Part shown: in pieces, positions 6,867 through 7,772 of the stretch
Position numbering within the stretch: position 1 is the stretch's first letter
How the letters are laid out: every line of letters begins with the position of its first letter
Notes under the pieces: generated by a model
Databases searched by the model: none
What the model was told of the DNA's origin: nothing
The model's input: only the letters and a program-made list of their open reading frames with translations
Source: Candidatus Neomicrothrix sp. UBA6944
Lineage (GTDB): Bacteria > Actinomycetota > Acidimicrobiia > Acidimicrobiales > Poriferisodalaceae
NCBI GenBank assembly: GCA_002448715.1
Contig: DJZU01000081.1
Coordinates: forward strand, 1-7,772
DNA length: 7,772 bases
Direction: 5' to 3'
Position numbers and translations under genes: made by a program

Positions 6867-7627
6867 GTCTCAAAATTGCTGCCATTCAGCACGACATCGT
6901 ATGGGAAGACCCTGTTGCGAACTTTGAACGCCTAGGTCCACAATTACAACGCGCAGCGGCTGCCGGAGCGCAACTTCTCGTTCTCACTGAGATGTTCTCA
7001 ACCGGCTTCACAATGAATTCTGAAGTCTGCGCCGAACCGCTTGAGGGCCCGAGTTGCGAATTTCTGTCAACGCAAGCCACAACCCTCCAGGTGTGGGTGA
7101 CAGGTTCCATTCCAACCCGATGGGACGACGGAACCGCATACAACACACTTGTTCTAGCTGCACCAACCGGAGATCTGTACCGCTATAAAAAAATCCACCC
7201 GTTTAGTTTCTCAACGGAGCCCGAACACTATGGATCGGGCAGTGACTTCCTGCAGGTAGAGATTGAGGGAATCCGCACAACTTTCTTTATCTGTTACGAC
7301 CTCAGATTCGCCGATGAATTTTGGGAAACAGCGCATTCCACCGATCTATTTGTTGTTCCGGCCAACTGGCCTGAACGTCGCAGGGCCCATTGGCAAGCGT
7401 TATTGCGTGCGCGTGCCATTGAAAATCAAACGTATGTGTTGGGAGTCAACCGGGTTGGTGAGGGCGATGGGCTCAACTATGCGGGAGACAGCGCCTTGAT
7501 CGACCCCTGGGGTGAAACACTAGTCTCAGGCGCATCCAGTGAGGTCCTTTTGATAGCTGATGTGCATGCTGAGGTAGTCGCGGAGACCAGAACAACATTT
7601 CCGGTGCTCCAAGATCGACGCAGTTAG
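6863..7627 (+). CDS. Omega-amidase, nitrilase-superfamily carbon-nitrogen hydrolase (Nit2/YafV-like)
   Basis: Predicted to hydrolyse 2-oxoglutaramate (and 2-oxosuccinamate) to 2-oxoglutarate (or oxaloacetate) plus ammonia, removing the product of glutamine transamination. Seen in 254 aa: the nitrilase catalytic set Glu43 (LTEMFSTGF), Lys110 (YKKIHPF) and Cys144 (FICYDLRF), plus a second acidic residue Glu119 in TEPEHY, aligning by eye with the E-x-x-H-Y stretch of E. coli YafV. The MFSTGF and CYDLRF forms are characteristic of the omega-amidase branch rather than beta-ureidopropionase or NAD synthetase amidases. The following VPANWPERRRAHWQALLRARAIEN is also typical. The start overlaps the aminotransferase stop by 4 nt, with AAGG 6 nt upstream. 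No signal peptide, so cytoplasmic. Substrate identity is inferred from family and neighbour. Confidence 0.9.
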   Translation: MSLKIAAIQHDIVWEDPVANFERLGPQLQRAAAAGAQLLVLTEMFSTGFTMNSEVCAEPLEGPSCEFLSTQATTLQVWVTGSIPTRWDDGTAYNTLVLAAPTGDLYRYKKIHPFSFSTEPEHYGSGSDFLQVEIEGIRTTFFICYDLRFADEFWETAHSTDLFVVPANWPERRRAHWQALLRARAIENQTYVLGVNRVGEGDGLNYAGDSALIDPWGETLVSGASSEVLLIADVHAEVVAETRTTFPVLQDRRS

Positions 7628-7656
7628 CTGGGAAAGTTTCTAGCTTCATCATTTTT
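7626..7656 (+). terminator. Possible weak intrinsic terminator or attenuating hairpin
   Basis: A stem of eight pairs can form between 7626-7633 and 7638-7645 (two are G-U) around a 4-nt loop, overlapping the omega-amidase stop codon. A T-rich stretch follows, but its run of five T (7652-7656) is separated from the stem by TCATCA, so it is a poor terminator. It may only attenuate or separate the transcript ahead of the NIPSNAP gene. Confidence 0.3.
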
Positions 7657-7662
7657 AACATT

Positions 7663-7667
7663 GGAGG
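7663..7667 (+). promoter_or_regulatory. Strong Shine-Dalgarno for the NIPSNAP-family gene
   Basis: GGAGG with 5 nt to the ATG at 7673. This near-perfect site is stronger than those of the two genes before it and fixes the start of the truncated gene. Confidence 0.8.
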
Positions 7668-7672
7668 AAAGA

Positions 7673-7772
7673 ATGAGCTTCGTAGAAATTCGGACATATG
7701 AGCTGAAACCGGGAATGGCTAATTCATACGTTGGTCTATATCTGGAAGAAGGTTTTGAAATTCAAAAAAGCC
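7673..7772 (+). CDS. NIPSNAP-family protein, N-terminal 33 codons only
   Basis: Cut by the right window edge. The visible peptide begins MSFVEIRTYELKPGMANSY and continues into a helix GLYLEEGFEIQ. The pattern V-E-I-R-x-Y-x-L-K-P-G-x-x-x-x-Y is the first beta strand and turn of NIPSNAP/ferredoxin-like dimeric alpha-beta barrel proteins. Bacterial NIPSNAP proteins are usually small (100 aa, or about twice that when the domain is duplicated) and mostly uncharacterised, so no reaction can be assigned. It lies 45 nt after the omega-amidase on the same strand and may be cotranscribed or start a new unit, depending on whether the hairpin between them terminates transcription. Confidence 0.75.
   Translation, partial: MSFVEIRTYELKPGMANSYVGLYLEEGFEIQKS

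Noticed and set aside
1..7772. CRISPR arrays, tRNA/rRNA genes, insertion sequences, phage or toxin-antitoxin genes
   Set aside because: No spaced repeats, no tRNA-like cloverleaf in the short gaps, no transposase or integrase motifs, and nearly all sequence is accounted for by eight metabolic or tRNA-related genes.

Overview
The window is a densely packed bacterial chromosome segment: eight protein-coding genes, almost no intergenic space, and no RNA genes, mobile elements, CRISPR arrays or long repeats that I can see. An F420-type luciferase-like oxidoreductase of the Rv2161c type points to Actinobacteriota. By eye the base composition is close to balanced (roughly 50% GC), below that of soil actinobacteria. 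I would guess an aquatic or marine lineage such as Acidimicrobiia, but this is inference and not a placement.

Layout. Positions 1-3497 (+) hold a three-gene block: the 3'-most ~277 codons of an F420-dependent LLM oxidoreductase cut by the window edge, an acyl-CoA carboxylase carboxyltransferase subunit overlapping it by ATGA, and a zinc-type alcohol dehydrogenase 27 nt downstream. Positions 3504-5626 (-) hold a two-gene block read the other way: a nitroreductase-SRPBCC fusion, then gluQ (glutamyl-Q tRNA(Asp) synthetase) overlapping it by ATGA. The two blocks converge, with only 6 nt between the stop codons of the dehydrogenase and gluQ. A 64-nt divergent intergenic region (5627-5690) separates the fusion gene from a third block (+): a glutamine/methionine-type aminotransferase, a nitrilase-superfamily omega-amidase overlapping it by ATGA, and, after a small hairpin, the first 33 codons of a NIPSNAP-family gene that runs off the window.

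How the genes work together. The clearest functional unit is aminotransferase plus omega-amidase. Together they fit the known glutamine transaminase/omega-amidase (glutaminase II) route, which re-aminates 2-oxo acids such as 4-methylthio-2-oxobutyrate at the expense of glutamine and makes the step irreversible by hydrolysing the 2-oxoglutaramate formed. The first block looks like a catabolic or acyl-CoA-processing operon whose substrate cannot be read from sequence. Its carboxyltransferase departs from the PccB/AccB consensus at the residue that sets acyl-CoA chain preference and has no biotin carboxylase or biotin carrier nearby. The gluQ gene implies queuosine-modified tRNA(Asp) in this organism.

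I did not find a clear novel multi-gene system. The most unusual items are the nitroreductase-SRPBCC fusion, the altered carboxyltransferase active site within an unassigned operon, and the dehydrogenase without the structural-zinc cysteines.
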